Shown piece by piece: positions 1 to 9,169 of a stretch of 64,000 nt of DNA. Within the stretch, counting starts at the first letter, position 1; every line of letters begins with the position of its first letter. A program made the position numbers and the translations under genes. A model generated the notes under the pieces. The model made no database searches. It was not told the DNA's origin and saw only the letters and a program-made list of their open reading frames with translations. This DNA comes from Campylobacteraceae bacterium (GTDB taxonomy: Bacteria; Campylobacterota; Campylobacteria; Campylobacterales; Arcobacteraceae), in contig JABSOM010000007.1 of the NCBI GenBank assembly GCA_013215945.1, positions 124,001-188,000 of the forward strand, written 5' to 3'.

Positions 1-21
1 TTGTCCAGCCCTAGGAATTTT

Positions 22-474
22 TTATAAATAAAGAGAAAACCTTTTTTTATCTTTGTTTTTTGCACCCATTTTTTCATAAAATTTTATTGCTTTATAATTA
101 TTACTTGGTGTTTGCCATTCTATATGATTACATCCCAAATTTTTTGCATGTTCTTTAATTTTTGACATGAAATTTTCTCCCAGACCCTTTCCTCTATGAG
201 ACTCTTTTATATACAAACAGTCCATGTGTAAATAATAATCAGCATCCCAGGTTGAGAATTCTTTTATCACTGTTGCATAGGCAAGGATTTCTTTATTTTG
301 TATGGCTACAAAACAAGTAATGTTTGAATCTTCTTTAAACAAAACAAGGTGTAGTTTTTCCTCCTTGCCTGTTTTATCATAAGATGTATTTTCGTATTTT
401 GCATGTAGAGCACATAAGTTTATGAGCTCTTTTATTTCTTGTTTTTGTATTTTTCTTATTAAAATATCACTCAT
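22..474 (-). CDS. GNAT family N-acetyltransferase
   Basis: Small GCN5-related acetyltransferase that would move an acetyl group from acetyl-CoA to an unidentified amine. The fold is recognisable from the acetyl-CoA loop ESHRGKGLGENFM, a preceding LHMDCLYI strand, and a C-terminal WQTPSNNYKAIKFYEKMGA segment typical of the family. I start at 474 (MSDILIRK) rather than at the upstream ATG at 561, because the upstream part would overlap the rhodanese gene in another frame and reads as its shadow. From 474 the gene begins 1 bp after the rhodanese stop, so the two are probably translationally coupled; no clear ribosome site is visible. The length of 150 residues is normal for GNAT. The substrate is unknown. 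Confidence 0.8.
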   Translation of the reverse strand: MSDILIRKIQKQEIKELINLCALHAKYENTSYDKTGKEEKLHLVLFKEDSNITCFVAIQNKEILAYATVIKEFSTWDADYYLHMDCLYIKESHRGKGLGENFMSKIKEHAKNLGCNHIEWQTPSNNYKAIKFYEKMGAKNKDKKRFSLYL

Positions 475-475
475 T

Positions 476-868
476 TTAACAAGCACAAGAGATGGAACTT
501 GCTTTTTGTCCTTCTTTTCCTTTGGTTTCATAACCATCTCGTAACCACCAATCATGTCCACCCATTAATTCTTTTACTTTAAAGCCTAATTTACTCATAT
601 TTAAAGCGCCTTTAGTAGAACCATTACATCCAATACCATCACAATAAGTAATATAAAGAGTGTTTTTATTAAAATCTTTTGTAGAGTTTTCATTCATATC
701 TTGGTGATAAAGATTAATACTCGAAGGAATATGTGAACGATCATACGCTTCTTTATTTCGTACATCAATTATTACAATATCTTCTTTATTTGTAATAGCA
801 GCAAATAAATCTGAAGAATCTATTTCGTATTTTAATTTGTTTTCGTAGTGAGAAATTTGTGTTTTCAT
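476..868 (-). CDS. rhodanese-like domain protein
   Basis: Single-domain rhodanese-like protein of about 130 residues, presumably a cytoplasmic sulfur carrier or persulfide enzyme. Visible marks are the VIIDVRNKEAY motif, the SHIPSSINL segment, an active-site region YCDGIGCNGSTKGA that carries two cysteines, and the C-terminal GGHDWWLRDGYET stretch. The loop is longer than the classical CxxGxR type and resembles the GCN(G/A)(S/A)TK subgroup. The C-terminus adds two more cysteines (CAC). The start at 868 follows AAAAAGGATTAAT, a good ribosome site; the longer start at 892 does not have one. It is divergent from an AraC regulator and coupled to the downstream acetyltransferase. Confidence 0.8.
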   Translation of the reverse strand: MKTQISHYENKLKYEIDSSDLFAAITNKEDIVIIDVRNKEAYDRSHIPSSINLYHQDMNENSTKDFNKNTLYITYCDGIGCNGSTKGALNMSKLGFKVKELMGGHDWWLRDGYETKGKEGQKASSISCAC

Positions 869-975
869 ATTAATCCTTTTTCTTGAGTGCATTATATCAC
901 TAGAGAAAAATTAATTCTACACAATTCTTACGTACTTTATTATCTATTCTTATTCATTTTGTTCTCTTTTTATAT

Positions 976-981
976 TATAAT
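976..981 (+). promoter_or_regulatory. TATAAT -10 box of the AraC/GyrI gene, leaderless layout
   Basis: A perfect TATAAT ends 5 bases before the ATG at 987, in a T-rich stretch between divergent genes. No ribosome site lies between. If this is the promoter, transcription would begin at or next to the start codon, giving a leaderless mRNA. The position is seen in the sequence; the start site is inferred. Confidence 0.5.
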
Positions 982-986
982 AAACA

Positions 987-1871
987 ATGCATAAAAAATT
1001 AACCCATTTAAAACACAGTATCTTAGCCAATGATTTGATGTCATATATTTACGATAATATTCAAAGTGATATTAATATGGATGAAATGGCAAACAATTTT
1101 TCAATAAGTAAATGCCATTTCCATAAAATATTTAAAGAACAAACCGGCATGGCAATATATGAAACAATTAAATCCATTCGTTTACAAAAAGCCAGCAATA
1201 TTTTAATTACTAATAAATATTCTAATATTAGTGAAATAGCTAATATGTGTGGGTATAGCTCACAAACATCTTTTATTAGAGCTTTTAAACAAAGATTTTC
1301 TCAAACGCCTACGTATTGGAGAAAGGGTGGTTATAAAGAGTATTCAAATAAGATAATAAATGCGGCTACAAAGAATAAAAAACCTTCTATTGATTTCTAC
1401 AATTTAGAACAAAACCTAATTAAAGTGAAACCACGAATGGCTTATTATATAAGACAAAAAGGCTACAGTGCAAATTACAAACAAACCTGGGAAAAATTAA
1501 AAGCTTGGGTATACAGCAATGATATAAAAGAATACGAGCAGATTGGAATCTATCATGACAATCCAACACTAACACCTTTAGAGGAGTGTAATTATGTGGC
1601 TTGTATTGTTCCTAAAGATGAGAACTTACGTTTAAGCCAAACGAATCTGCCTCAATTAGAAATTCAAGAGTGTTTGTGTATTACTTTTAAAATAGAATGT
1701 TTGCATGAAGATATTCTTTTATTAATACAATGGGTTTATCATGAGTGGCTTCCAACTAGTGGTTATGAAACAATAACAATACCTTCTTATATAATAAAAG
1801 AAAATGAGGACTTTTCCTCTTCAAACAATATAATTAAAGGCATATACCATGTACCTGTTAGGTATGTATAA
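987..1871 (+). CDS. AraC family regulator with GyrI-like effector-binding domain
   Basis: Transcriptional regulator in the Rob/SoxS-plus-GyrI architecture. Residues about 15-112 hold the double helix-turn-helix (INMDEMANNFSISKCHFHKIFKEQ and ISEIANMCGYSSQTSFIRAFKQ), with the DNA-binding half first. Residues about 135-294 look like a GyrI/effector-binding domain (PRMAYYIRQKGYS, IGIYHDNPTLTP, then YHEWLPTSGYE), which in relatives binds small lipophilic or cationic molecules. It is transcribed away from the rhodanese/acetyltransferase pair and may control it or itself; that is inference from position only. The start lacks a Shine-Dalgarno sequence and is preceded directly by TATAAT. Confidence 0.85.
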   Translation: MHKKLTHLKHSILANDLMSYIYDNIQSDINMDEMANNFSISKCHFHKIFKEQTGMAIYETIKSIRLQKASNILITNKYSNISEIANMCGYSSQTSFIRAFKQRFSQTPTYWRKGGYKEYSNKIINAATKNKKPSIDFYNLEQNLIKVKPRMAYYIRQKGYSANYKQTWEKLKAWVYSNDIKEYEQIGIYHDNPTLTPLEECNYVACIVPKDENLRLSQTNLPQLEIQECLCITFKIECLHEDILLLIQWVYHEWLPTSGYETITIPSYIIKENEDFSSSNNIIKGIYHVPVRYV

Positions 1872-1958
1872 AATTAGTAAATACATAAGAATTTAAGTTG
1901 GCTTCAAAGTGCAAATATGCTAATATTCCACAATGAATAAAACAAAGATTAATACTAC

Positions 1959-4016
1959 ATGCCTTTAAAAAACTTAAACTCCGAACAGCTTGAAGCAGCT
2001 ACTTGTACAGGTGGACATAACCTAATTATTGCCAGTGCTGGTACTGGTAAAACGTCTACTATTGTAGGCCGTATTGGCCATTTGATTAATTCAGGCGTAA
2101 AACCTAAAGATATTATGCTCTTAACTTTTACTAATAAAGCTGCTGCTGAAATGGTTGAGCGAGTGGCTAAATTTTTTGGTATGGATATTGCAAAAGAAAT
2201 GATGGCTGGAACCTTTCATTCTGTTTCTTATAAACTACTCAAAGTGCTTGACGTAAAAATTACGCTTAAACAACCAAGCGAATTAAAAACACTTTTTAAA
2301 TCGGTTTATGAAAAACGTGTTTTTTATCACCGAGATGATGAAACCAATCCTTATGATGGTGGATATTTATACGATATGTATTCACTGTTTTTAAACTCTA
2401 CCCATGGAGAAGAGTTTGATGATTGGGTAATTGAACGTAATGAAGGACATGAACTTTATACGCCTATTTATACAGATGTTGTAAAAGAGTTTAATGAACT
2501 AAAAATCAAATACTCTTATGCCAATTTTGATGATTTATTAACCCTAATGATTGATAAACAAAAAGAGACAGAGTTTACGTATAAAGAAATCTTAGTAGAT
2601 GAGTATCAAGATACCAATCCTTTACAAGGTAAATTATTAGAAGGTTTTAAACCTCAGTCTTTATTTTGTGTTGGAGATTATGACCAAAGTATTTATGCTT
2701 TTAACGGTTCTGATATTGGAATTATTTCTTCGTTTGCTACGCGTTATGAGGGTGCTAAAGTTTTTACTTTAAAAAAGAATTACCGATCAACTAAACCTAT
2801 ATTAGATTTAGCAACAAAAGTGATTGAACACAATGAGCGAATATATGAAAAACATTTAGAAGTATTTAGAAAAGAGGCTTTGTATAAACCAAAGTTATTA
2901 ATGTTTTCAGAACTCTTTGATCAATACGAACATATATCAAAATTAATAGCCAAAAGTTCTACTCCAAATGATGAAATTGCTATTATTTTTAGAAACAATT
3001 CAAGTGCTGATGGTATTGAAGTGAATTTAAGAGAATATGATATTCCTGCTCGAAGAAAGGGCGGGCATAGTTTTTTTGATTCTTTGGAAGTGAAATTTAT
3101 ACTTGATATTATGAGTTTATTAATGAACCGTAATGATATGATGAGTGTTATTCATATTTTGGAATATGGAAAAGGTATTGGAAAAGCCATTGCTAAAGAT
3201 ATTTTTGATGCTTTAATGAAACTGGGAAATGGAGATTTATTTACAGGTTTATTTAATCCAGATCCTTCTGTTAAAAACCCTTATTTAAGTGCCAAATCTA
3301 AAAATATTCAATTGGGATTATTTGATGATTTTATTGAGTTAGGTTCTGTTGCTAAGTTTAAAGATTGTGGTTTTGAAGAGAATTTTCTAGGAAATGCTAT
3401 TTTAAAACATCCTAAGTTATCGTATGAAGGGGGACTGTTTTTACACGAATTTTATCTTATTGTAAAATCCTTGAAAAGAGTGACAAATCCTAATTCTTTG
3501 ATTGAACATGTAATTAAATCTAAGTTATTTGCCCATTTAAAAGAAATCCTTTCAACCAAAAGAGGAACACTAAAAGATGGAAATCTGGATCCTAAATTAA
3601 AACTTGCAGCTGAGCTAAAAATTGGTACCAAAGCGCTTTTATTAAAAAAACTAGCAACGCATTATAAAGAATTGCATAAGTTTATTAATGCCATGGTTTT
3701 AGGTGGTGGAGAAATGAGTGCAGGGGAAGGGGTTCATTTACTTACTGTTCATGCCTCAAAAGGTTTGGAGTTTAAAGAAGTTTATATTATTGATTTAATG
3801 GATGGAAGGTTTCCTAATAGAAAACTGATGGCAAAGGGTGGTTCTCTTGAAGAAGAGAGACGTTTATTTTATGTAGCAGTTACAAGAGCCAAAGATATTT
3901 TGTATTTGTCTTATGCCAAATATGATCGTGTGAAAAAAATAGATTTTATACATTCTCAGTTTTTACGAGAAGCTGGTTTGGTTTCGGGCGGAGAAAATAA
4001 AGAAGAAAAAAAATAA
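1959..4016 (+). CDS. UvrD/Rep-type superfamily 1 DNA helicase
   Basis: ATP-dependent 3'-5' DNA helicase of the UvrD/PcrA/Rep family, acting in repair or replication restart. The SF1A motifs are in order: Q motif LNSEQLEAA (about 6-14), Walker A ASAGTGKTST (about 26-35), motif Ia LLTFTNKAAAEMVER, Walker B/motif II VDEYQDTNPLQ (about 212), motif III GDYDQSIYAFNGS, motif IV LKKNYRST, motif V LLTVHASKGLEF (about 600), motif VI EERRLFYVAVTRAKD. The length of 685 residues is close to UvrD/PcrA but lacks a long C-terminal tail. Its stop lies 1 bp from the stop of the convergent cyclase gene. uvrD, pcrA or rep cannot be told apart here. Confidence 0.9.
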   Translation: MPLKNLNSEQLEAATCTGGHNLIIASAGTGKTSTIVGRIGHLINSGVKPKDIMLLTFTNKAAAEMVERVAKFFGMDIAKEMMAGTFHSVSYKLLKVLDVKITLKQPSELKTLFKSVYEKRVFYHRDDETNPYDGGYLYDMYSLFLNSTHGEEFDDWVIERNEGHELYTPIYTDVVKEFNELKIKYSYANFDDLLTLMIDKQKETEFTYKEILVDEYQDTNPLQGKLLEGFKPQSLFCVGDYDQSIYAFNGSDIGIISSFATRYEGAKVFTLKKNYRSTKPILDLATKVIEHNERIYEKHLEVFRKEALYKPKLLMFSELFDQYEHISKLIAKSSTPNDEIAIIFRNNSSADGIEVNLREYDIPARRKGGHSFFDSLEVKFILDIMSLLMNRNDMMSVIHILEYGKGIGKAIAKDIFDALMKLGNGDLFTGLFNPDPSVKNPYLSAKSKNIQLGLFDDFIELGSVAKFKDCGFEENFLGNAILKHPKLSYEGGLFLHEFYLIVKSLKRVTNPNSLIEHVIKSKLFAHLKEILSTKRGTLKDGNLDPKLKLAAELKIGTKALLLKKLATHYKELHKFINAMVLGGGEMSAGEGVHLLTVHASKGLEFKEVYIIDLMDGRFPNRKLMAKGGSLEEERRLFYVAVTRAKDILYLSYAKYDRVKKIDFIHSQFLREAGLVSGGENKEEKK

Positions 4017-4017
4017 A

Positions 4018-5517
4018 TTATAAATTTTCTATTTGTTCTTTAATTCTATCCATGGGCATAATTCTAGAACGTACACGATTCTTACCTGATTTTTTTGCAG
4101 CATACAGAAGATTATCTGCTGTTTGTAAGATTTCATCAATACAGGTATTTCCTTGCATTTGAGCTACTCCAAAACTAGCAGTGACTCCTATTTTTTTTGT
4201 ATTATTATGAGTGACTGCTTGTTGTAAAGCAGCTCTTAAAATTTCTGCTTTTATTCTTGCTTCTTCAAGATTACATCTTGGCAAAGTAATTGCAAACTCT
4301 TCCCCACCTAAACGCCCAAAAATATCTTCTTTTCCCAGATGAGGTTTAAAAGCTTTAACAAACATTTTTAGTATTTCATCTCCTACATCATGACCATAGG
4401 TGTCATTAATTTGTTTGAAGTTATCAATATCTATCATAATAAGAGATAAGTCCTCATTGCAGTCATTTGCGCTTAAGAATGTTTGTTCACTAAGACAAAA
4501 GAAACTTCTTCGGTTATTTATTTTTGTTAAATAATCGGTATTCGCAATAGCAAAGAGTTTTTTATGAGCGATTTCAAGTTGTTTAAGAGTGGTTTTTGTT
4601 TGTTTTGTTTTTAAATTTACCAAACGTTCTAGCTGTTTTTTATTTATATTAAGAAATTTTTGGAATTTATAGATTAAAAAGAAAATGAGTAATAAAGAAG
4701 TAATTATTATAAGGTTATAAAATAGAATTTTCTTTTTTCCTTGCTCCAGCATTATGTAATCATTTTTTGTTTTGATGGAAAAGGAGTAGTTCATATTATT
4801 ATCATAAAAATGAAATTGTTTATAAATACTATTGTAAAGAAAAAGGCTTGATACTAATATTTGTTTAAAATTCTTAGTATTATAAATTTGATATTCTTGT
4901 TTAGTAAATTTGATATTATTTTTCTCTTTTACAGTGAAAATAAGAGCATTATATTCTTCTAGTTCTTTTTTTTGAATTTCAATTCCTGTATAAAAATAAC
5001 CGTTTGTTCTTTTATTTGAATTTGAACTAGTAATCTCTTCTTTTGTAATAATAAAAAATCTTCCATTCATGTTTAAGATAGAAGAAGTTATATTTTCTTT
5101 AAACGTTGAGAGGATGTATTTATTGATTTTTTCGAGATTAATATTCCCTTCATAGGAACTTTTATGGGCAAAAATATTATTGTTTTCTAAATCATTAATA
5201 AAAATAAAACTTAAGCCCAGATTTTCTAAGGCATAAGAGCCTACTTTATAGTGTTTATAAATATAATCTGGATTTTTGTTTGTCATGAAAGAATAAAGGT
5301 CATCATCTCTTGCGTAATCAGATGCCATGTGTTTGCTGTGTTTAATGTTTCTATCGATACTGCTAATAAAGTGTTTGGTATTATTATTATTAATGCTTCT
5401 CTCAATGTCTTCAAATACAGAAGAAAAATAAAAATAAGAAAATATACTAATAACAATTGTAGAAATGATTGCAAAAGTAATAAATATAAAGTTCTTCTTT
5501 TGTGAGCTTAAAGGCAT
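4018..5517 (-). CDS. membrane-bound GGDEF diguanylate cyclase
   Basis: Makes the second messenger c-di-GMP from two GTP. The protein has a membrane segment at about 11-33, a periplasmic sensory region of roughly 230 residues of no family I recognise, a second membrane segment at about 265-288, a short coiled linker, and a GGDEF domain from about 330. The active-site loop reads GRLGGEEFAI, so it should be catalytic. The inhibitory RxxD site five residues ahead is not present (GKED instead), so product feedback through this site is not expected. The metal-binding region SLIMIDIDNFKQINDTYGH is intact. It is monocistronic, transcribed divergently from valS and convergent with the helicase. Confidence 0.9.
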   Translation of the reverse strand: MPLSSQKKNFIFITFAIISTIVISIFSYFYFSSVFEDIERSINNNNTKHFISSIDRNIKHSKHMASDYARDDDLYSFMTNKNPDYIYKHYKVGSYALENLGLSFIFINDLENNNIFAHKSSYEGNINLEKINKYILSTFKENITSSILNMNGRFFIITKEEITSSNSNKRTNGYFYTGIEIQKKELEEYNALIFTVKEKNNIKFTKQEYQIYNTKNFKQILVSSLFLYNSIYKQFHFYDNNMNYSFSIKTKNDYIMLEQGKKKILFYNLIIITSLLLIFFLIYKFQKFLNINKKQLERLVNLKTKQTKTTLKQLEIAHKKLFAIANTDYLTKINNRRSFFCLSEQTFLSANDCNEDLSLIMIDIDNFKQINDTYGHDVGDEILKMFVKAFKPHLGKEDIFGRLGGEEFAITLPRCNLEEARIKAEILRAALQQAVTHNNTKKIGVTASFGVAQMQGNTCIDEILQTADNLLYAAKKSGKNRVRSRIMPMDRIKEQIENL

Positions 5518-5636
5518 ATTTTATCTTTAAAATAATTTTATTTTAGTATATCAGAAAAGTTTACAATAATTGCAATAAATTACATCTACAAAGTGTATAG
5601 TTTTATAATAAAATATTAACGTAAACAATTTTTGGT

Positions 5637-5642
5637 TATAAT
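5637..5642 (+). promoter_or_regulatory. TATAAT -10 box upstream of valS
   Basis: A TATAAT box precedes the valS ATG by 30 bases, leaving room for a short leader that contains the ribosome site AGGATTTT. A further TATAAT lies at 5604-5609. No strong -35 is seen, which fits the T-rich, -35-poor promoters known in Campylobacterota. Confidence 0.4.
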
Positions 5643-5672
5643 CGCGATAATAATGATTATATAGGATTTTAA

Positions 5673-8354
5673 ATGAGCGATAAATACGAACCAGCAAAGA
5701 TAGAAGATGACTATTATGCACTTTGGGAAAAACGGGGTTATTTCGAAATAGATGGTAATAAAAACATACAAGAAAAAGATAAAAACTTTTCAATTATGAT
5801 GCCTCCTCCCAATGTCACTGGTTCTTTGCATATTGGACATGCATTAACATTTACATTGCAAGATATAATTACACGTTACAAACGAATGGATGGTTATAAA
5901 ACCTTATGGCAACCTGGTACGGATCATGCGGGAATTGCTACTCAAAATATTGTTGAGAAACAATTAATTGCTGCTGGAACGTCTAAAGAAGAAGTAGGTC
6001 GTGAAGAGTTTTTAAAACATGCGTGGAAACAAAAAGAAGTAAGTGGTGGAAATATAGTTCACCAAATGAGAAAACTAGGTGTTACTCCTGCTTGGAAACG
6101 TGAGCGATTTACTATGGATGAAGGTTTAAAAGAAGCGGTAAAAGAAGCTTTTGTATCTTTATTTAATGAGGGGCATATTTCACAAAATACTTATATGGTA
6201 AATTGGTGTACACACGATGGAGCTTTAAGTGATATTGAAGTTGAACATGAAGAAGTTCAAGGTAAGTTTTATACCATGGTATATAAACTTAAAGATGATG
6301 CCGGACAAATAGAAGTAAAAACAACCAGACCTGAGACTTATTTTGGGGATACTGCTATTATGGTTCACCCAGATGATACTAGATACAGTGCACTTGTTGG
6401 AAAAGAAGTATATTTACCTTTAACAAACAGAAGTATTAAAATTATTACAGATACTCATGTTGATATGGAAGTAGGAACGGGTATTGTTAAAGTAACACCA
6501 GCCCATGACCAAAACGATTATGAAGTAGGAAAAAGACACGATTTAGAATTTATTAAAGTATTTGATGAAAAAGGTATTTTAAATGAATATTGTGGAGAAT
6601 TTCAAGGAATGGAGCGCTTAGAAGCAAGAGAACATATTGTTAAAAAACTTCAAGAAGAAGGTTATATTACTGAAATTGAAGACCATGTTCATCAAGTAGG
6701 GCATTGTTACAGATGTAAAAATATTGTAGAACCTTTTATATCTCAACAATGGTTTTTAAGCAATGAAATGGCTCAAAGTTCCATTGATAAAACTAAAGAA
6801 CAAACGAAAGAGCGAGCAAAAGAGGGTACAAGTTTATTTCATCCTCCTCATTGGATTAATTCTTATACTGCTTGGATGGATGAATTAAGACCTTGGTGTA
6901 TTTCGAGACAATTATGGTGGGGACATAGAATTCCAGTTTTCACGTGTAATGAAAGTAAGTGTAACCATCAATGGGCAGATAAAGCGGATGAGCCAGAAGC
7001 TTGTCCTAAATGTAACAGCAAAGATTATACACAAGATCCAGATGTTCTTGATACGTGGTTTTCATCTGCTTTATGGGCAATGTCGCCTTTGGGTTGGGGA
7101 AATAACGATAAATTAAAAGATTTATACAATGAAAATGATGAAAAAGATTTTTATCCAAACTCTTTATTAATTACAGGTTTTGACATTATGTTCTTTTGGG
7201 TTGCACGAATGATGATGATGGGTGATCACTTTAAAAAAGAACTTCCTTTTAAAGATATTTATATGCATGCTCTTGTAAGAGATGAAAACGGTGCAAAAAT
7301 GTCAAAATCTAAAGGAAATGTAATCAATCCTTTGGATATGGTTGAAGAATTTTCAGCAGATATCGTACGATTTTCACTGGCATATTTAGCCGTTCAAGGT
7401 AGAGATATAAAACTTGGGAAAAAACACTTAGATTTATACAGAAACTTTACCAATAAATTTTACAATGCCGCTAACTTTTTTATAATGAACTTAGAAAATC
7501 AAAATGAAGCCAATAATACAAATATTCCTATTAAGTTTGCTGATTTAGAAGATATTGAAATTAAAACAGCTCTTGGGAAATACATGCTTTCTAAACTTGC
7601 AATTACTACACACGATGTTAGACTTGCTTTAGATACGTATAAATTTAATGAAGCAGCAGCTGCATTGTATAAATTTGTTTGGAATGAATTTTGTGATTGG
7701 GGAATTGAGTATTCAAAAGCGTCAAAAGACTCATTATTTGAATTAGGAGCTATTTTTAAAGAAACACTTAAATTAACTTCACCTTTTATGCCCTTTATTG
7801 CAGAGTATCTATATCAAAAACTGTCATTGACTAAATTAGAAGACTCTGAGTCAATTATGATTAAATCTTATCCTAAAGTGCTTAAAAGAGATTTAGAAGT
7901 TGAAAAAATGTTTGCATATATAGAAGAAGCAATTACTTCAGTACGACGTGCAAAAGTAATTATTGATATGGGAAACAGTAAAATTTCTAAAGCCTATATT
8001 AAAATAGATGTAAATATTGATAAAGAAATAGCAAAACCTTTTATTGAAAAACTTGCGAAAGTAATAGAAATAGAATTTGTTGAAGCTAAAATAGAAAACT
8101 CAATTACAGATGTATCTGATAATTTAGAAGTATATCTGCCAACATCAGAAATTGATATGACCCCTATTATTAATAAATTAAGCAAACAAAAAGAAAAAAC
8201 ACAAAAAGAATTTGATAAACTAAATGGAATGTTAAAGAATGAACGTTTTGTTGCAAATGCACCAGAAGAAGTAATTACTGCTAATAGAAAAGCCCTTGAA
8301 GAAGCGCAAAATAAATTAGAGAAAATTAACAATGAACTTAAGGCGATAATGTAA
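5673..8354 (+). CDS. valS: valyl-tRNA synthetase
   Basis: Class I aminoacyl-tRNA synthetase that charges tRNA-Val and edits mischarged threonine. Signatures are PPPNVTGSLHIGHAL (HIGH motif, about 43-57), the CP1 editing domain with TTRPETYFGDTA (about 210), a zinc-type cysteine cluster within CNESKCNHQ and CPKCNSKD (about 425-450), GAKMSKSKGN (KMSKS loop, about 545), and a C-terminal coiled-coil tail rich in Lys and Glu (about 825-893). The length of 893 is normal for bacterial ValS. The start follows AGGATTTTAA. A 10-bp stem hairpin follows the stop directly. Confidence 0.98.
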   Translation: MSDKYEPAKIEDDYYALWEKRGYFEIDGNKNIQEKDKNFSIMMPPPNVTGSLHIGHALTFTLQDIITRYKRMDGYKTLWQPGTDHAGIATQNIVEKQLIAAGTSKEEVGREEFLKHAWKQKEVSGGNIVHQMRKLGVTPAWKRERFTMDEGLKEAVKEAFVSLFNEGHISQNTYMVNWCTHDGALSDIEVEHEEVQGKFYTMVYKLKDDAGQIEVKTTRPETYFGDTAIMVHPDDTRYSALVGKEVYLPLTNRSIKIITDTHVDMEVGTGIVKVTPAHDQNDYEVGKRHDLEFIKVFDEKGILNEYCGEFQGMERLEAREHIVKKLQEEGYITEIEDHVHQVGHCYRCKNIVEPFISQQWFLSNEMAQSSIDKTKEQTKERAKEGTSLFHPPHWINSYTAWMDELRPWCISRQLWWGHRIPVFTCNESKCNHQWADKADEPEACPKCNSKDYTQDPDVLDTWFSSALWAMSPLGWGNNDKLKDLYNENDEKDFYPNSLLITGFDIMFFWVARMMMMGDHFKKELPFKDIYMHALVRDENGAKMSKSKGNVINPLDMVEEFSADIVRFSLAYLAVQGRDIKLGKKHLDLYRNFTNKFYNAANFFIMNLENQNEANNTNIPIKFADLEDIEIKTALGKYMLSKLAITTHDVRLALDTYKFNEAAAALYKFVWNEFCDWGIEYSKASKDSLFELGAIFKETLKLTSPFMPFIAEYLYQKLSLTKLEDSESIMIKSYPKVLKRDLEVEKMFAYIEEAITSVRRAKVIIDMGNSKISKAYIKIDVNIDKEIAKPFIEKLAKVIEIEFVEAKIENSITDVSDNLEVYLPTSEIDMTPIINKLSKQKEKTQKEFDKLNGMLKNERFVANAPEEVITANRKALEEAQNKLEKINNELKAIM

Positions 8355-8377
8355 ACAAAACAGCTTAGCTGTTTTGT
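8355..8377 (+). terminator. hairpin after valS
   Basis: Perfect 10-bp stem (ACAAAACAGC pairing with GCTGTTTTGT) with a TTA loop, starting at the base after the valS stop. There is no long T tract, so it may attenuate rather than fully stop transcription into the lipoprotein gene. Confidence 0.5.
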
Positions 8378-8402
8378 AGAAGATAAATATAATAGGATTT
8401 TA

Positions 8403-9161
8403 ATGAGGTTAGTATTCACTGTTTTAATTTTATTTATATTTACTGCTTGTAGCACAACACAAAAAGACTACAGTACTTTTTTTCAAACCCAATCTGCTTC
8501 TATTATGAAGAGTAATTATGTAAGTTCAATAAACCTTCTTTTAAAACTACAACAAAAACTTAATACTAGAAATCCCAATTCTTATAATCATGAAAAAAAT
8601 CAAGAAATGACTTCTTTGATAAAAAATCTATCAAATAATGTTTTCCTTACTTTTAAGAATCAAAAAGTTACGGATTATAAAATATATTTAAATTTGGCCT
8701 TTTCAAAAGAAAATATTAAAAACAGAAATGATTTTTTAATTCTTGGAATCTATTATTTAATTTATCAATCTTATGAAATTAATAAAGGACATAAACTCAC
8801 CTCGTATTTTTATAATATTGATAAGTTAAAAAAACTGCATCATAATTTACAAGTGATTAAGTGGAAAATTAAATCGGCTAAAAAATTAGATGGTTCCTAT
8901 ATGTTTTTAACTTGGCAAAATAATTGGCAAATTGAATTGGCAAAAAAACTAAAAAAGAATAACAATATCAAATTAATTGCTTTAGAAAATTTGGAATATA
9001 TTAAAAATAAAAAAGAAAGTTTTTTATCTTCTTCTAATTTTTCTTTTGAAGTTATTTTAACTCAAATGATAGATCGCTCAAACAACTCTTTAAAAATCTT
9101 AGATGTAGATGTTACTGATGTTGGGTTTGATGCTTTAAAAAGTATTTTTATTTTCTTATAA
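8403..9161 (+). CDS. putative lipoprotein of unknown function
   Basis: I do not recognise the family. The first 16 residues form a lipoprotein signal ending in a lipobox (FTAC, Cys16) followed by Ser-Thr-Thr, so the mature protein should be lipid-anchored at a membrane. The rest (about 235 residues) is Lys/Asn/Leu-rich, mostly helical in look, with no Cys or metal motif. It lies 48 bp behind valS with a hairpin between them. A TATAAT box at 8388-8393 sits only 9 bases before the ATG, with AGGATTTTA in the gap, so it may have its own near-leaderless promoter. It converges on the RND gene. Confidence 0.75.
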   Translation: MRLVFTVLILFIFTACSTTQKDYSTFFQTQSASIMKSNYVSSINLLLKLQQKLNTRNPNSYNHEKNQEMTSLIKNLSNNVFLTFKNQKVTDYKIYLNLAFSKENIKNRNDFLILGIYYLIYQSYEINKGHKLTSYFYNIDKLKKLHHNLQVIKWKIKSAKKLDGSYMFLTWQNNWQIELAKKLKKNNNIKLIALENLEYIKNKKESFLSSSNFSFEVILTQMIDRSNNSLKILDVDVTDVGFDALKSIFIFL

Positions 9162-9169
9162 AAATAAAA

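Noticed and set aside
475-561. N-terminal extension of the acetyltransferase to the ATG at 561
   Set aside because: It overlaps the rhodanese gene in another frame, and the GNAT fold begins at 474.
7994-8455. 153-codon minus-strand frame over the end of valS
   Set aside because: Antisense of the valS coiled-coil tail; repetitive Ser/Leu/Ile composition is typical of a shadow.
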